From Chrysomallon squamiferum (lineage: Eukaryota; Mollusca; Gastropoda; Neomphalida; Peltospiridae): a stretch of DNA of 64,000 nucleotides. Location: the NCBI GenBank assembly GCA_012295275.1, contig CM022679.1, positions 3,406,912 through 3,470,911 of the forward strand, written 5' to 3'. Positions 63,518 to 64,000 of this stretch are shown piece by piece. The position numbers and the translations under genes are program-made. Numbering within the stretch: the stretch's first letter is position 1; every line of letters begins with the position of its first letter. The notes beneath the pieces were generated by a model. That model worked only from the letters and a program-made list of their open reading frames with translations. It did not search any database and was not told where the DNA came from.

Positions 63518-64000
63518 TGTATGTATGTATGTATGTATGTATGTATGTATGTATGTATGTATAGACATAGAGGTAGATAGATAGTTAGATAGATATTTAC
63601 GAACCGAGCCCTAAGATATCGTGAGAATGTTCAAACATTTATTTCATCAAATGTAGAACAATATCAGTATGCGCACGAACGGTTGTTACTGGTCTACCAT
63701 TTGTGATATTATGAGCTATTTTTAACATTTCACATTTTGCCGTGTGCTTGCTTGTTAGCGTGCGTGCATGTGGATGTTCGTGGACTTTAATTTTTCTGGC
63801 AACGAGTCTCATGCGCTGCTTTGTTTCAGATTATGCGTGCACTAACAAAATGCGTGGATTTTACGGTGCTCCTAACAACTGTTCCGCTTTTTATTTCTGT
63901 GATGGAAACAGTTTAGTAGCGAAAGAACTAGCTTGTCCGAGAGGATTGGATTTCAATGCCAATAACGGATCCTGTGACACGCCAGACAACGCTAAGTGCC
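63283..64000 (+). CDS. Small secreted CBM14 protein, copy 3, incomplete at the window end
   Basis: Exon 63283-63373 begins at the ATG after a TTTCTAG acceptor and encodes a signal peptide (MKFLALCIVTVFFVAECFA) with a longer post-signal stretch (PSRTSPVKTVN) than the sisters. Donor AATG|GTATGA, phase 1. The second exon starts at 63,830 and encodes the first CBM14 (YACTNK to AKC) with all six cysteines and the FYFC core; it continues past 64,000. A second CBM14 exon is expected beyond the edge. Only about half of the domain matches the sisters, so it is the older branch of the family. Confidence 0.82.

Larger units (their letters stand above)
62230..64000 (+). repeat. CBM14 array unit 3, cut by the window edge
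   Basis: Begins with TTTACTGAAAATGTTGCTTG, matching 53,629 and 58,337 in the other units, and continues through a type II promoter flank into gene 3. More divergent from units 1 and 2 than these are from each other. A (TATG)n array lies in the intron at about 63,478-63,562. Confidence 0.7.

Overview
The window is animal nuclear DNA: AT-rich, intron-containing and packed with microsatellites. The proteins (a KAT6/MOZ acetyltransferase, a high-affinity choline transporter, a NACHT-WD40 protein, a GH18 chitinase with CBM14 domains and small secreted CBM14 proteins) fit a protostome. The compact introns, chitin-binding genes and repeat style suggest a mollusc, probably a gastropod. Species cannot be fixed from the sequence alone.

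Layout. 0.7-7.5 kb (minus): the N-terminal part of KAT6 (winged helices, double PHD finger, basic linker); the catalytic MYST domain lies beyond the left edge. 7.5-8.6 kb: its GC-richer upstream region. 8.9-19.8 kb: a long tract of microsatellites with islands of complex DNA, including a CRE plus TATA pair and one unassigned exon-like stretch. 19.9-28.7 kb (plus): a complete eight-exon gene for a NACHT/WD40 protein of the NWD1/NWD2 family, 1,700 aa. 29.6-37.7 kb (plus): a complete SLC5A7-like choline transporter, eight coding exons, 566 aa. 38.8-46.3 kb (minus, convergent with SLC5A7): a complete secreted GH18 chitinase with two C-terminal CBM14 domains, eleven coding exons, 566 aa.

51.3-64.0 kb is a tandem array. 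It has an eroded first unit, invaded by a dead Tc1-like transposon, then three genes for small secreted proteins with two CBM14 chitin-binding domains each (the third runs off the right edge). Each has a TATA promoter, a non-coding first exon, a signal-peptide exon that starts exactly at the ATG, and one exon per CBM14 domain. The second copy is decaying, and a second promoter-type fragment lies stranded upstream of it.

The chitinase and the CBM14 array form a local chitin-handling cluster with shared exon design. The other genes are unrelated in function. Exon borders were read by eye from GT/AG signals, reading-frame phase and resemblance to the protein families; all phases close without frameshift in the complete genes. 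No database search was run.
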